A DNA stretch of 64,000 nt from Linum tenue (GCA_946122785.1 CAMGYJ010000004.1:12856150-12920149); one strand, 5' to 3'; shown: positions 22,383 through 34,700, numbered from the stretch's first letter. The notes: generated from the letters alone by a model not told the origin. Numbers and translations are program-made.

Positions 22383-22874
22383 TGTTGGGGGTATCACCAA
22401 AGGTGGGCCCAAAAGAGAGCCTATCCAACTAAAGGCAGCCCAGGGCAATGGGCCAGGAGAAGAAGCCCACAAGGCCCATTGGGCAGCATAGGCATGGAGA
22501 ACAATGCACTAGGGGCCAAAGAGGTCCAAACTGGCACGTGGTCCCCCGCCCGTAGGCGCCTGCCAGTAGTCAGAAGCCTGACAAAGTGGTTGGGGCTTCT
22601 GACGGGAATGAAGGTACCAAGCATTTAATGGGATGGTGACGTGGAGGAGATCAATCTCGAACTTGGTGAGTATAAATAGAGGCAGTTGGTAGCATTTACA
22701 CAGGTTGGACTCTCTCACTAAAACTTAAGCCCTAAAGGTACTTCTCTCACTAAGATACTGACTTGATCGTCGGAGGGCTTACGGGCCGAGGCGCCCCCTA
22801 TGTGTTGGTGTGTGTAGGCAGGTGCCGGACATGGAAAGACGCAAACACATTATTCAGGCGACGAGGCACAAACA
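22383..22874 (+). repeat. 3' LTR (492 bp)
   Basis: It matches the 5' LTR from the second TGTTGGGGG onward and ends GGCACAAACA, followed by TSD AAAAT. It lacks the 38-bp head duplication. Confidence 0.9.
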
Positions 22875-22879
22875 AAAAT

Positions 22880-23560
22880 CATCTTCTAAAACACGCAAGT
22901 GACAAAGTTATTATCCAAACATTTGAAAATAGTTGGAGAGTTGGTTCCATTGCCAAATAGCAGGTTGTCGCTAGCCCGCATAATGGAATTTGGAGTCGCC
23001 CAGAATCCAGAGTTTAGGAAAAACTATATATATCAGGTTAACATACCGATGAAAAGAGTAGGGTTAGGCATGCATAATCTGTGTATTGCCGCCTCTCAAA
23101 GTAATGTAGTTAATAAATAAGGATACTTATGTCATCCTATTATAATCAGTGAAATACTTGTGAAACTCATTTGGAAATTTAATCTCAATTCCACGAATTT
23201 GCTATAACTAACTCCAATTCCGTAGAATTCTAAATTTAGAATTGGAAATTAATTCTTTTAAATACCAAACACAAAAAAAAAATTTTATTTCAAAATAAAT
23301 TTATCAAAATGTATGAAATTCATTTATAATAGTTAGTGTCAATCAAAATTTGTTCTCACCTACCAAGAATCTTTGATCATCCAAGTAACTAAAACACGGC
23401 ACACTAACTATAGTAGCTAGTAGCTACACGACTACACGTTGTAAAATCAATTTGTTTATCATGTAATAATATGACTCGGCTGTGGAAGAAGTGTGGGGCC
23501 GTTCATCTTCCTCAACTCCGCGTAGTCTGCTGACTGGCCAGCCCACGCTGCCAACTCATA
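22880..23560. other. No gene seen
   Basis: AT-rich spacer between the LTR element and the next MITE. A short GC-richer stretch at 23480-23560 is cut by the MITE and resumes at 24441; I do not recognise it. Confidence 0.4.
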
Positions 23561-23568
23561 CGCACGAG

Positions 23569-24440
23569 CGGCTCAAGTTAGGGTGCATAACTATGGGTTA
23601 TGCACCCATCAATAATCAAATCTGGATCCTTCATTTAGAAAATCCAGATCTAAAGATGGAGAATTAAAGCTCATTTTTATTTTCACTAGCTTTCTTAATT
23701 GACTCATATCTTTTTCGTTTTAACTCGAATTTTAGTTTTTTTTTTGCACAGATGGAACGAGTTCATCGTGCTCTACAAAATGAGATCAATTTTCAATATT
23801 TTTTGAGGAAAAAAAAATTCTGGCCTCTCAGTACCAACTGCATACCATATGGTATCTTCTTCGTTTTTAATTCGTTTTTTAAAACGTTTGCACAGCAGGG
23901 ACGAGTTCATCATGATCTATTGGATCTACAAATTTCTGGGTGAACAAATTACAAGACAAAAAAAAATACCACACAATACCATACAATACCACCCTGGTAC
24001 GGGGTGGTATTTTATGGTATCTTATGGTATACAATGTTAAAAGTCGTAAATGACAATTAATATACTTATACTATCATGTATTCAACCATCCTACAGTTTT
24101 GGTTTGTGTCATACCACCATGGTACGTTTTTCAAACCATAGGTATGCTCTTATTTCAATACCAGTCAATACCATATGGTATAGACTGGTATAAAATGGCT
24201 CGATTTTTTTTGTTCGAAAAATATATCAAAGTGGATATCATTTTGAAGAGCACAATTAATCTGATCTAACTGTGCAAAAAAAATTAAATTTCGACTTAAA
24301 ACGAGTGAGAAATCGTCCGTCAAAGATTAAGAAGAGGAAAATTAAAGGATTTCCAGGAGAGAGAGGATGCTGATGTCATGCTGATGTGGGCGGGTTACTC
24401 ATAGTTACTCACCATAAGGTTACTGACCTGATCCATTCCC
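23569..24440. mobile_element. Mutator-type MITE family M, copy 1 (872 bp)
   Basis: The left end is CGGCTCAAGTTAGGGTGCATAAC with a strong hairpin (GGGTGCATAACTATGGGTTATGCACCC). The right end is GGTTACTGACCTGATCCATTCCC. The direct repeat CGCACGAG flanks it (23561-23568 and 24441-24448), 8 of an expected 9 bp. The interior has TACCATATGGTA palindromes and a conserved AAGAGCACAATTAATCTGAT stretch shared with the copies at 25259 and 35939. No ORF of note. Confidence 0.8.
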
Positions 24441-24989
24441 CGCACGAGGGACTTCAACAAGAAGTTACCGTTATTGGGAATTATTTTTAGAGTGACGTGG
24501 ATAAATCGCAAGCGATATATATGGGGTCGTTTAGGGTTGAATAAATCTAACCCGGGATCTGTCACTTTTCGAACACAAAATTTTCAAAATTTTCCCATTT
24601 TTTTTAAACTTATTAATTCATGTTACAGTTGACATAATTTTGATAACGAACCTTGCTGAGTTGGTCTATTCAACACCTTCGACTGCAATTCACCTAAATT
24701 GCAGGTTTCGTCACTTGAATTACTAGTAAAATTCATATTAGCTACCAAAATTATTTTATTCTAACCATAATCACTTAAATTAGATTAACAGTTCTAGTTT
24801 GGTCACTGTCTATTAGTCTCTGTTAACTTTTACTGATGTGATGGTCAACTTTTATAGTTAAAAGTTAAATAAATGAGGTGACAATTAAAAAATCAAAAAA
24901 TTAAAAATTTATTTTTTAATAATTTTCACCTTATTATTACAATAAATTAACAAATAATTAAAACAAAAAATATCACCGTCCAAACACCA

Positions 24990-26458
24990 TCACCACAAAC
25001 AGCCGCCACCGCCCTCGAAGCCAGCTCCGGCTATTTCTCCTCCTCCTCCGCCTCCGGTGGCTGAGATTCGGCCACCACCGAAGTAGCAGCAAGATCTCCT
25101 CCCGGACTTCGAGTTCCGGGAACATGACAATCCAAGCTTCAACACAGTCTCCATCTCCTTCGCACCGAATTCCCCTTTCACCCTCTTGTACGCCGCCCTC
25201 CCTTCCGCGTACAAATCCTTCACCCAATCAAGCAGCACCCTATCCTCCTCCGCCTCCGGGCTCAAGATAGGGTGCATAACCATGGGTTATGCACCCATCA
25301 ATAACCAAATCTGGACCCTTCATTTAGAAAATCCAGATCTAAGGATGGAGAATTAAAGGCTATTTTTATTTTCACTAGCTTTCTTAATTGACTCATATCT
25401 TTTTCGTTTTAACTCGGATTTTAATTTTTTTTTGCACAGATGGAACGAGTTCACCGTGCTCTATAAAATGAGATCAATTTTCAATATTTTTTTAGGAAAA
25501 AAAAATTCTGGCCTCTCGGTACCAACTGCATACCATATGGTATCTTCTTCGTTTTTAATTCGTTTTTGAAAACGTTTGCACAACAGGGATGAGTTCATCA
25601 TGATCTACTGGATCTAAAAATTTCTGGGTGAACAAATTACAGGACCAAAAAATACCACACAATACCATACAATACCACCCTGGTACGGGGTGGTATTGTA
25701 TGGTATCTTCTTCGTTTTTAATTCGTTTTTGAAAACGTTTGCACAAAAGGGACGATTTCATCATGATCTATTGGATCTACAAATTTCTGGGTGAACAAAT
25801 TACAGGACCAAAAAATACCACACAATACCATACAATACCACCCTGGTACGGGGTGGTATTGTGTGGTATACAATGTTAAAAGTCGTAAATTACAATTAAT
25901 ATACTTCTACTATCATGTATTCAACCATCCTACAGTATTGGTTTGTTCATACCACCATGATACGTTTTTCAAAACATAGGTATGCTTTTATTTCAATACC
26001 AGTCAATACCATATGGTATAGGCTGGTAAAAAATAGCTCAATTTTTTTTGTTCGAAAAATATATTAAAGTGGATATCATTTTGAAGAGCACAATTAATCT
26101 GATCTAACTGTGCAAAAAAAATTAAATTTTGACTTAAAATGAGCGAGAAATCGTTCGTCAAAGATTAAAGAGGGAAAAATTAAAGGCTTTCCATGAGAGA
26201 GAGGATGATGATGTCATGCTAATGTGGACGGGTTACTCATGGTTACTTACTATAAGGTTACTGACCTGATCCATTCCCCGCCTCCGACCTTTGCGGAGAT
26301 TATCCCTTTGTAGACCTTCCCGAATCAACCGAACCGAGGAGTACGTCTTTGGAGAATCCATTGGTAGCTTGGGTAAATTCTCCGTAGGAGAATCTATGTT
26401 GCCAGTACTCGAGTTCCCAATCTTCAATTTTGTCTTCTTCTTCGTCTCTTTGTGACAT
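24990..26458 (-). pseudogene. Captured L-type lectin receptor kinase fragments
   Basis: The minus strand starts at ATG 26458 and reads through EDWELEYWQHRFSYGEF and ATNGFSKDVLLGS, the juxtamembrane and glycine-loop start of plant LecRKs. The continuation FGKVYKG is in a shifted frame. After the MITE at 25259-26277 the frame continues EEDRVLLDWVKDLYAEGRAA and KEMETVLKLGLSCS, close to the kinase C-terminal lobe. The whole catalytic centre is missing, so the fragment was already deleted before the MITE came in. Not functional as a kinase. Confidence 0.8.
25259..26277. mobile_element. Mutator-type MITE family M, copy 2 (1019 bp)
   Basis: It starts GGCTCAAGATAGGGTGCATAAC, ends GACCTGATCCATTC, and has a perfect 9-bp TSD CCGCCTCCG (25250-25258 and 26278-26286). 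It is collinear with copy 1 but has an internal duplication: the stretch from ATGGTATCTTCTTCG to ACCCTGGTACGGGGTGG is present twice (about 25540-25695 and 25700-25855). It splits the kinase fragment. Confidence 0.88.
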
Positions 26459-26739
26459 TTTTTTTTTTATTTTTTTCTATTTATTGTAATAATGAGGTGG
26501 AAATTATTAGAAATTAAATTTTTTTATTTTGTATTGTTTTAATTGCCATGTCACTCATTTAACGGTCAACTATAATAGTTGACCGCCACATCAACAAAAG
26601 TAAAAGGTGACTAACAGCTAGTAAACAAACTTGAACGGTTAACATAATTTAAGTGACTACGGATGGAATAAAGTAATTCTAGTGACTAACATGTTACTAT
26701 CAGTAATTCTAAGTGACCAATTTAGCCAGATATGTCTGA

Positions 26740-28360
26740 TGTACCCCTAATTAATGTCTTCCTCATCTTCATGAGTTCACCAAGAGATACAGATAATACT
26801 AAATTTAGAGGTTGACTTTTGCGTTTGGTAGTTAACTGCAAAACACTTTGTCAAATCTGATGGGGGCTGACTCGGACAAAGTGAAGAAGTTCGGGGGTGA
26901 TACCAAAGTCAAATGAATTTAATGATCATTTTGACCTTTGAACCATGAAGTTTTTTATGTCATTATGGTCACTAAACTAAAAGTTTCCCTAATTTGCTCA
27001 TTATATTTTCCTAAAGACTTTTGAGTTCCAATTTAACGGGAGATAGACAGACTACTAATGATAAGGGCTAATCCAGACAAAATTTAGTTCAAGGACCTAA
27101 ATAGGAAAATAACATAGTTTATGGGCCAAAATGATCACCAATTCAAGTCAAATCCGCAAGTTGAATTCTTTTTTCTTTTTCCTGCCTGTCTTTGTTCATC
27201 ATGTTGGCTGAGCTCAGATCCTTAATAAAAGCCATATCTGATCTCATTGCATTCGTATATCCCTTCCTGCACATTCATCATGTGCTTAATTTCATATTGG
27301 TCAAACTTCCATTCCCAGCCTTTTTCTTATTCTAATTTGTTGTGTTGCTAGTTTCCTTTGATGATATTTTCAATTTCGTAATTAACTACTTTCACTTAAC
27401 CTATGCTTGGTAAATAGGGTGCAAATTAAGAGGTAGTGTAAGTTGGACGAGAGCTATGTAATTAAAGAAGAAATTGTTGTTAGGATAGAAAAATAAGAGA
27501 GTGATAAAAAATTATTAGAATTAATAAATTATGATTTTAACTTATGTATCGCAATAATAAAATTTTCCTTTTGGTTGTACTTTTTGTTTCTCGATTCTAT
27601 ACAACAAAATTTTTATTTTAGTTGAGGTATAGATCAAAATTTTATCAAAATTTATGAGTATTTATATTTGAGTACAAAACCCAAATACAAAATAATTTAG
27701 TAGAATTTGATCATACCCATACCAATTTCAAAATTTCAATTTGTGACATAAATTTAATGGATTTTATTATTTAACTCTTAAACTTCAATTTTTCTGAAAA
27801 ACGGATAAAATTATATAATATAAAATTATTTCCAACCAATTTTATACCTGAACTTTAAAAATTTAAAGCATATACATTTTTCTGTGTAGTGAAAACTATT
27901 TTGAGAAAATGGGCCCATACACACATTTTTATGCGTAGTAATTTATTTTCCTTTTCACCGGTGGTAGGACAAAAAACTTTGTCATAAGGGGAGTGAATTT
28001 CCTAAGGGCAAGCAAAAGGATAGATGTCCCATTGTAAGATATTTCATCATTTGCCTACAAAATCTACATTTTAATGCAATGCATGATTCGTCCAATCGTT
28101 GATCCCCACCAATATATTGTACAAGTGGAAATAACATGCAATAATAAGTCACTTGGTAAGTTATGCGAATATGTAAGTTTTGTGCAATGAATGGTGAATT
28201 TTCCTCCCTTGATACGGTTCAAACAATAACCAAATAGGAGAAGCGGATTGATTTTTGTGTTTTATACCATGTTTTTAGAATTGCATTGGAGGCTGAATCT
28301 AAAACGTTAGTGGTTGATGATTTTAAGGTAAATTGTTGACAAAATCAATATAGTCAAAAT
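26740..28360. other. No gene seen in 1.6 kb
   Basis: AT-rich sequence without a recognisable ORF, RNA or bounded repeat. Confidence 0.4.
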
Positions 28361-28550
28361 TGCGCTTTAAGACTTAAAAACTTACGATTTTACGTTTCTA
28401 GGTCACTAAAACGCTTTTACACAAAATCTTAGTTTTTACAACATATGTAGTTAAAATCTCCGCTTTAAAACTAAAAAACTTACGATTTTACGCTTCTAGA
28501 TCACCAAAACGTTTCTACGTAGAAACTCACATTTGACTACATTGGACAAA
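28361..28550. repeat. Two-copy tandem repeat, period about 100 bp
   Basis: CGCTTTAAGACTTAAAAACTTACG... at 28363 recurs as CGCTTTAAAACTAAAAAACTTACG... at 28461, each followed by TTTCTAGGTCACTAAAACG-type sequence. Non-coding. Confidence 0.6.
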
Positions 28551-28587
28551 ACCATTCACGTGTTATAACATTATATATATATATATA

Positions 28588-29405
28588 TGGTGAGTTGGAT
28601 CTAAGCACACATGAAGAAAACGATCAGCTCAAAACTCACATGGCTACCTAGTAACCAATCATCTATTCCAATCACAAAACACAATGCATGGCAATTGTAA
28701 TCAACAAGTAATCGAGTCAAGACATCCATTCAATTTTTCACACATGAGAACTAAACCTTTGCACTATCCTAATGCACCTCTCAGTCATCATCATAGGACA
28801 CTGACACGCCAAAACACAACACCAAACTGCGACCAAGTATAATCGCAGTCCGGGAATGCAGTAACAGGCAAGTTCTAATGTCAACCCGGGGTCTAGATCT
28901 ACTGCCTACTCCGTGAATATCTATTATCTAGCCAACTAAGTCAAGTGATTGTTGATTTAAGTAAAAGCAGTAAGAAAGCAGGAAATGGTTCGGTTTTCTG
29001 AAGTCAAGGAAAAGTCACTCGGGAATGAGTCCCCCTAGCTCCTTAGTTAGGTCTCAATTGTAATTACCCTGGGTTGATTTACTGTTGATTAAATTGCGGA
29101 AGATCCGACAGTAGCTTGGAATCTCTTAAGCTGACCAAGCCCTCTCAGTACAACTACCCGACAGGCGACTAACCTTCACCGAGATAGAAAGCTGAGGCTA
29201 TGAACACAGAACTCCACTATCGGAATTGGATTCCAGTATAAAGCAGTAGATTGACTAACTCTCGTATAACCAATCTACTACTACCGAATGATGAAGCTCT
29301 AACAACCTAATCAGATTCTATCTATCTCAGGTTGCAGCAGAAATCAAGAAAAGCTGATCAGACTTCAATCAATTCAATAAACATGCATCATTCGATTAAA
29401 ACCAA
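28588..29405. other. Unidentified repeat-like block next to (TA)n
   Basis: It begins GGTGAGTTGG right after a (TA)n tract (28571-28587), as the MITEs further on do, but no matching CACC end is seen. The sequence at 28840-29350 (GGGAATGAGTCCCCCTAGCTC..) looks like a retrotransposon fragment, yet I cannot name it. No ORF. Confidence 0.3.
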
Positions 29406-29418
29406 ACAATATATATAT

Positions 29419-29823
29419 GGTGAGTTCTACGGTACCCCGGGAGAAATCCGGGGTACCGCATACCCTGAGTATGAAAACGCTATCTAGACCTCGAATTAGC
29501 AGGGTTTTTGGGCATGATACTATACCCTAACCCTTAATGAGTGAACCCTAGGTCCTAATTATCTAAATCATAAACTATAAACTCTAAGATGGTGCATTGA
29601 TTTTTTTGCCTATATTTGGACGAATCATAACCGTCGATTATTATTTCTAACTAAATTGATCTTGGGGTATAAGATTAAGTGAATTAAGACCTATATTTTG
29701 ATCTTTACGGATTAGAGTATAGTATCATGTCCGAAAGATCAGTCAATTCGAGGTCTAGATAGCGTTTTTTTACTCAAGGTATGCGGTACCCCGGATTTTA
29801 CCCGGGGTACCGTAGAACTCACC
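29419..29823. mobile_element. (TA)n-nested MITE, type A, copy 1 (405 bp)
   Basis: TIRs GGTGAGTTCTACGGTACCCC and GGGGTACCGTAGAACTCACC sit between (TA)n tracts. The core carries TATAGTATCATGTCCGAAAG and GAGGTCTAGATAGCG motifs common to all type A copies. Because the flanks are TA repeats, the TSD cannot be measured. A related element at 50899-51157 shows a 10-bp TSD, suggesting Mutator type. Confidence 0.8.
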
Positions 29824-29845
29824 ATATATATATATATATTTATAT

Positions 29846-30254
29846 GGTGGTGTCTTCGGTGCACTCACTTTTTTGGGTGCATTCAGTGCACTCACTTCAT
29901 AACCGTCATTTTAAACATGCGATTTATGTCTAAATGATGTCATTCATCACTTATGATGTGGTGAACAATAACGCACATGAATTTGCACAAAAACCATTGA
30001 AGAGTTACTTTAATTTGAAAGATTTAGAGTTTAGAGATTTAGGGTTAGGGTTTACAATTTGGGGTTTAGGGATAGAACTCAAAATTGGAGGTCTAGGGCT
30101 TAGGGTAATCCACTAATTAGTTGTTATCATATGTTATATCATCATATTACACTAATTCTACAAATTAAAATTCAAAATCCGACACCTTAAGACTAGTTTT
30201 TGAGTTGGGTGCATTGAACGCACTCATTTTTGTGAGTGCACCGAAGTAGTCACC
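29846..30254. mobile_element. (TA)n-nested MITE, type B, copy 1 (409 bp)
   Basis: The ends are GGTGGTGTCTTCGGTGCACTCAC and, inverted, GGTGACTACTTCGGTGCACTCAC, between (TA)n tracts. The core has GGGTTTAGGG-like words that create a meaningless ORF at 29934-30116. Confidence 0.78.
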
Positions 30255-30271
30255 ATATATATATATATATG

Positions 30272-30673
30272 GGTGATTCTATCGTACCTTGGGTAAAATC
30301 AAGGGTACAACATACCTTGAGTAAAAAAATGATATCTAGACCTCGAATTGAGCATAGTTTGGCGTCTGATATTATTCCCAAACCCTTAAGGATTAAAATC
30401 TAGGTCTTAGTTTTATAAATCTCATACACTAAGATCAATTTAATTAGAAACAAAAATCAACGGCTATGATTTGTCGAAATATATGCAACAAATTACAGGC
30501 ACAATCTTAGGGATTAGGCTCTTTGATTTAGAAATCTAAGACCTAGGTTTCAATCATCAAGGGTTACAGTATAGTATCATGTCCAAAAATTCGGTTAATT
30601 CGAGGTCTAGATAGCATTTTTTTACTCATGGTATGCCGTACCCTAGATTTTACCCAAGGTACGATAGAAGCCA

Positions 30674-30675
<2 letters not shown>
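30272..30675. mobile_element. (TA)n-nested MITE, type A, diverged copy 2
   Basis: The ends are GGTGATTCTATCGTACCTTGG and CCAAGGTACGATAGAAGCCACC. The same core motifs as type A copy 1 are present with many substitutions, so this is an older copy or subfamily. Confidence 0.78.
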
Positions 30676-30717
<42 letters not shown>

Positions 30718-30719
<2 letters not shown>

Positions 30720-31122
30720 GGAGTTCTACGGTACCCCGGGTGAAATCCGGGGTACCGCATACCTTAAGTAAGAAAACGCTAGCTATCTAGAACTTGAATT
30801 GACTGATCTTTCGGACATTATACTATACTCTAACCCATAAAGATCAAAATCTAGGTCTTAGTTCTCTAAATCTTATACCTCAAGATCAAATTAGAAACAA
30901 TAATCGACGGTTATGATTCGTCCAAATATAGGCAAAAAAAGTAATGCAGCATCTTAGGGTTTATAGGTAATGATTAAGATAATTAGGACCCAGGGTTCAC
31001 TCATTAAGGGTTAGGGTATAGTATCATGCCCAAAAATCCTGCTAATTCGAGGTCTAAATAGCGTTTTCATACTCAAGGTATGCGGTACCCCGGATTTCAC
31101 CCGGGGTACCGTAGAAGGCACC
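30718..31122. mobile_element. (TA)n-nested MITE, type A, copy 3 (405 bp)
   Basis: The ends are GGGGAGTTCTACGGTACCCC and GGGGTACCGTAGAAGGCACC. It is preceded by a 42-bp uninterrupted AT tract (30676-30717). Its core lies in the opposite orientation to copy 1. Confidence 0.8.
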
Positions 31123-31150
31123 ATATATATATATATATGTATATATATAT

Positions 31151-31685
31151 GGTGCCGTATTCGGTGCACCCACTTTTTCGGGTGCACTTAGTGCACCCGC
31201 CTCATAATTGTCATTCTGACCATGCGATTCATGTCAAAACGGTATCAATTGTTGATTATGATATTATAAACAAGAAGCACATGAATTTGAAAAAAATTAA
31301 TTCAAAATTTACTTTAAGGGGTTAGGGTTTAGGTTTACAATTTGGGATTTTGGGTTGGGATTCAAAATTGAATGTTAAGGGGTTAGGGTTTAGGTTTACA
31401 ATTTGGGATTTTGGGTTGGGATTCAAAATTGAATGTTAAGGGGTTAGGGTAATGGATTGATTTGTTATGATTCTATGTCATATCATCATATTATATTGAG
31501 AGTACTAATTAAAGTTCAAAATTTGATGTATTATGGACGCTTTTAGAGTTGGGTGCACTCATATGTCATATCATCATATTATATTGAGAGTACTAATTAA
31601 AGTTCAAAATTTGATGTATTATGGACGCTTTTAGAGTTGGGTGCACTGAGTGCACCCAAAAAAGTGAGTGCACCAAGTAGCCACC
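31151..31685. mobile_element. (TA)n-nested MITE, type B, copy 2 with internal duplications
   Basis: The ends are GGTGCCGTATTCGGTGCACC and GGTGCACTCAC.. inverted, ending AGTAGCCACC. Two internal direct duplications are visible: GGGGTTAGGGTTTAGG... (31319 and 31379, period about 60) and ATGTCATATCATCATATTAT... (31474 and 31562). These explain its 535-bp length against 409 bp for copy 1. Confidence 0.78.
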
Positions 31686-31733
31686 ATATATATAAATATG
31701 GTGCCTTCTACGGTACTGCGGGTGAAATCCGGG

Positions 31734-34700
31734 CACTACAACAAATTTGACCTGTTATGACAAAATTTATTTTTTGTCATCTACAGGTTGTCACAATAGG
31801 GTGTATAATATGACAAAACGTGAAATTGTCCTATTAGGTGTGCCTAATGTGACAATGTTAGGTGTTGTCATTACAGTTTGACATAATAGGTTGGTATTGT
31901 GACAAATATCTAGGTCACAAATAATGTTGTCAAAATAGGTGTCCCATATCGGGATGTAGGAGAATCAAAAGTGACAAAGTTAATCGTCAGAGTAGCGTTC
32001 GTCATATTATGTCATCATGACATGTTCAAATGACAAAGCATGTTGTCATAATAGACATTATTATTCACACAACAATCTAATAAAATGCACGTTCGTCATA
32101 AATATATTGGTTTCGCTTTTTATTATGTCAAATTAGCAATATTGTTAGAACCGAACTAGAGTCTGAACTGGTATAGTGAACGATTCACACTTTAATGGTT
32201 CAACCGGTATTAAACCGTTAAAAAATCGATACCTTGTGAATAATAAGAATATTATAAATGAGACACACATAAATCCAAATAAGATAAGTTAATCCTAATT
32301 AAATTGTATTTTTTTTGGATAAGGGTGATATAAGTTTAAATTTTTGTGATTAAGATACTACTGAAGGGATTCGAACCTGGGACCTCCATGTTTTAGGCTA
32401 GTGGTATTACCACTAGGCCAAATCCTTGTTCGTCTAAATAAATTGTATTACCACTAGCAGCTAGTCTGGTTGCCCAACTCATACATATGAGAAGCCACCC
32501 AGGCTTTCCTTAAACTTAAACTTATCGTGAAATGCTCTTCTTCCACGATTCTTAAGAGCATAACTGCTGCTCATCTTAAAATATCTCAAGAGCATAACTG
32601 CTGCTCTATCTGAAAATCTCAAATGGCAACGGACTGACGCTAGTGACTAAAAACACTTAAAACGGTTTCACTTTCTTGAAGGTGAAGTACTTCTTAAAAG
32701 AAAGTGTGTTCTTAAACTTCAACTTATAAATAAAACACGCATTATAACATGTATAACTGGAAGCGTAAATCACACGCAATCACATGCATCAAATAAACAC
32801 ACAAAGGAAAGTATAGCTCATAGTGGTCAATCTCAAAAACTAAAATACTGTAAGGCGTAGAATTTACCCACTTTACACTCACCTTATATACATATCCAAA
32901 CCTCGAAGTAAAGCTGTTGGATCTTGGTGTCATTATCTGTCATGTACTGGCAACTCCATCTCCCTTTGCTTGATCGTGCACCGTACCCCAAGTAGGGTTC
33001 CTATGGCCCCCTATTAATCTCACGTCAAGAACGACTTACTAACGACTTACTAAACCAGGTTCACTTCCTCCTCGAAATAAGTAACCTGGACCCAACAACA
33101 ATGATTTTTATAATTGTCATTCATTCTTGCTCTTCCATGCATAAACGTCGATAAAAGAGACCTCCTTATTAGCCACAAATTAATTCCACTGCCCATCTCC
33201 TCTAACGTCAAAACATGCTATTGTAATCATGCTTTCTCTCAACACACGGATGCCTAAATATTCCTAGCTAGTCAAATGCTTTTCCCATCCCCATATATTT
33301 CATATATCTATGATATGATTATTCCATCAATTTCACGTGGAACTCATTATATTCCACATGTCCACATATCAATTAAATTTCATTACCAAATCCCACTTCA
33401 AAACCAACCTACCAAACCATATATATACATCTTCGAAAGATAACCAGTGCTCGATAAAGTGAATCAAAAGGAGAGGGGAGAATACCTTGGACCCGCATTC
33501 ATCAAACTCTTCCTGCTTTCCCCAACAGCTTTCTTCTTCTCGATATGATGAGCTTCCCGGTTTCCAATCACGATGGTCACAACCTGAAGGTATTTCCCTC
33601 TGCAGCCCCTAAAGTCATCGTTCCTTAAACCACCCCTTCTTGGACTTAACGTACCACCTTCCCGATCATCCATGATAATTACCGATTGATTCCAGGAACG
33701 CGATGTGAGCGGTGGATCTTCGAAAGGGAAGGGACGGGTAGAGATTCCAAAAGGTTTTTACGGTGGGGAATGGGGGGTTTCTCGCACAAGGGAAGCGGTT
33801 AATTGGAGAGTTGAGATGGTGGTGGGGAATTTACTTTCCCCTCTTTTTTTTATAATAATAACATTATTATTATTATTATTCATAATCCATAGTTACAACT
33901 CTTCGTACGTAACCGTCAATCCAACCGTTTTCAAACTCTTCGGTCGAACTCTAATCGAACCTATACCCAATGTCGGGGTGTTACAAGAACTGAGAAGTTA
34001 AATTAGGTTTAGTACTCTCCTCATTCTCGCAGACATCAACCGCGTCCCTCACAATCCCTGTCCAACCATTCTCCACTACTCGTTCTTTTTTGGAAACATC
34101 TAGGGAAAAAGAAGACAAAGGCGCCAGCAAGGCTGGAGGCGGCCGACGCCGTCGACGATTTCAAAGACTGCAGAGGTATGATCTGTATTTTTCATTGCTT
34201 GTTGATTTTAAAGGTTTGAGTTTAGGATTCTGATTGTGTGTTTTTTTTAATCTTACTTTTTGGGATTGATGGCGAGGTTTCTGGTCTCGGAGAAAAGGGA
34301 GGAAAAAGTCATAAGGACTTGAATCCGCCGGCGACGAAGCTCGATGAAGGAGCAGACGGGAGCGCCCAGTGGATGAAAAAGGGAGTCACCGGCGACGGAA
34401 AAACAGGAGGAACCCAACGGTAGGTCTGGGGTATTTTTCCTGTTGGATTCGTTTTTCCTTTTGATTGATTTTAACTTTAGTTGCTTTTGTTTTGGTTTCA
34501 AACGAGGAGGGAGGAAAGGGAGCCGCCGGCGATAGCCTCGGGTTCCGCCATCACCTTGCCTGACAGCCAGAACTCGTCATAATATGTAGTTATGGCAAAA
34601 TATATTCCTCGAATAATCGTGTAATATGACTAGCAATTATGACATTATGACAAAACTAATGACAAATTATTTCATTATAAAAGCTCCTTTTGTCACAATA

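Larger units (their letters stand above)
18133..22874 (+). mobile_element. Complete LARD-like LTR element, gag + antisense ORF, no pol
   Basis: Two similar LTRs and a 5-bp TSD AAAAT (18128-18132 and 22875-22879) bound a 4742-bp element. After the 5' LTR a primer-binding-like stretch TTGGCGCGCCAGATAGGGG follows. A purine-rich GAGGGGC precedes the 3' LTR. It encodes a broken Ty3-type gag on the plus strand and a minus-strand ORF with a Transposase_28-like domain, with no protease, reverse transcriptase, RNase H or integrase between. Tat-lineage Ty3 elements are known to carry such an antisense ORF between pol and 3' LTR. I infer a non-autonomous derivative that lost pol. Confidence 0.85.
24700..26735. 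mobile_element. Long-TIR element carrying captured kinase fragments
   Basis: About 230 bp starting near 24700 (CTAAATTGCAGGTTTCGTCAC...) are repeated inverted at about 26500-26735 (CTAAATTGGTCACTTAGAATT... on the minus strand), with indels. Between them, on the minus strand, lie GC-rich fragments of a lectin receptor kinase. This layout, long TIRs around host exon pieces, is that of Pack-MULE-like elements. I could not find a convincing TSD, so the outer edges are approximate. Confidence 0.6.

Noticed and set aside
29934..30116. Plus ORF rich in RDLGLGF/WGLGIE
   Set aside because: It is produced by GGGTTTAGGG-like words inside a type B MITE.
31319..31450. TTAGGGTTTAGG words as possible telomere-like repeat
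   Set aside because: Only a few degenerate units, duplicated once inside a MITE; no telomeric array.
32340..32438. Possible tRNA gene on the minus strand (box A and B motifs)
   Set aside because: No complete clover-leaf or acceptor stem can be drawn, and the unit has an A-rich tail and an 11-bp TSD, which fit a SINE.
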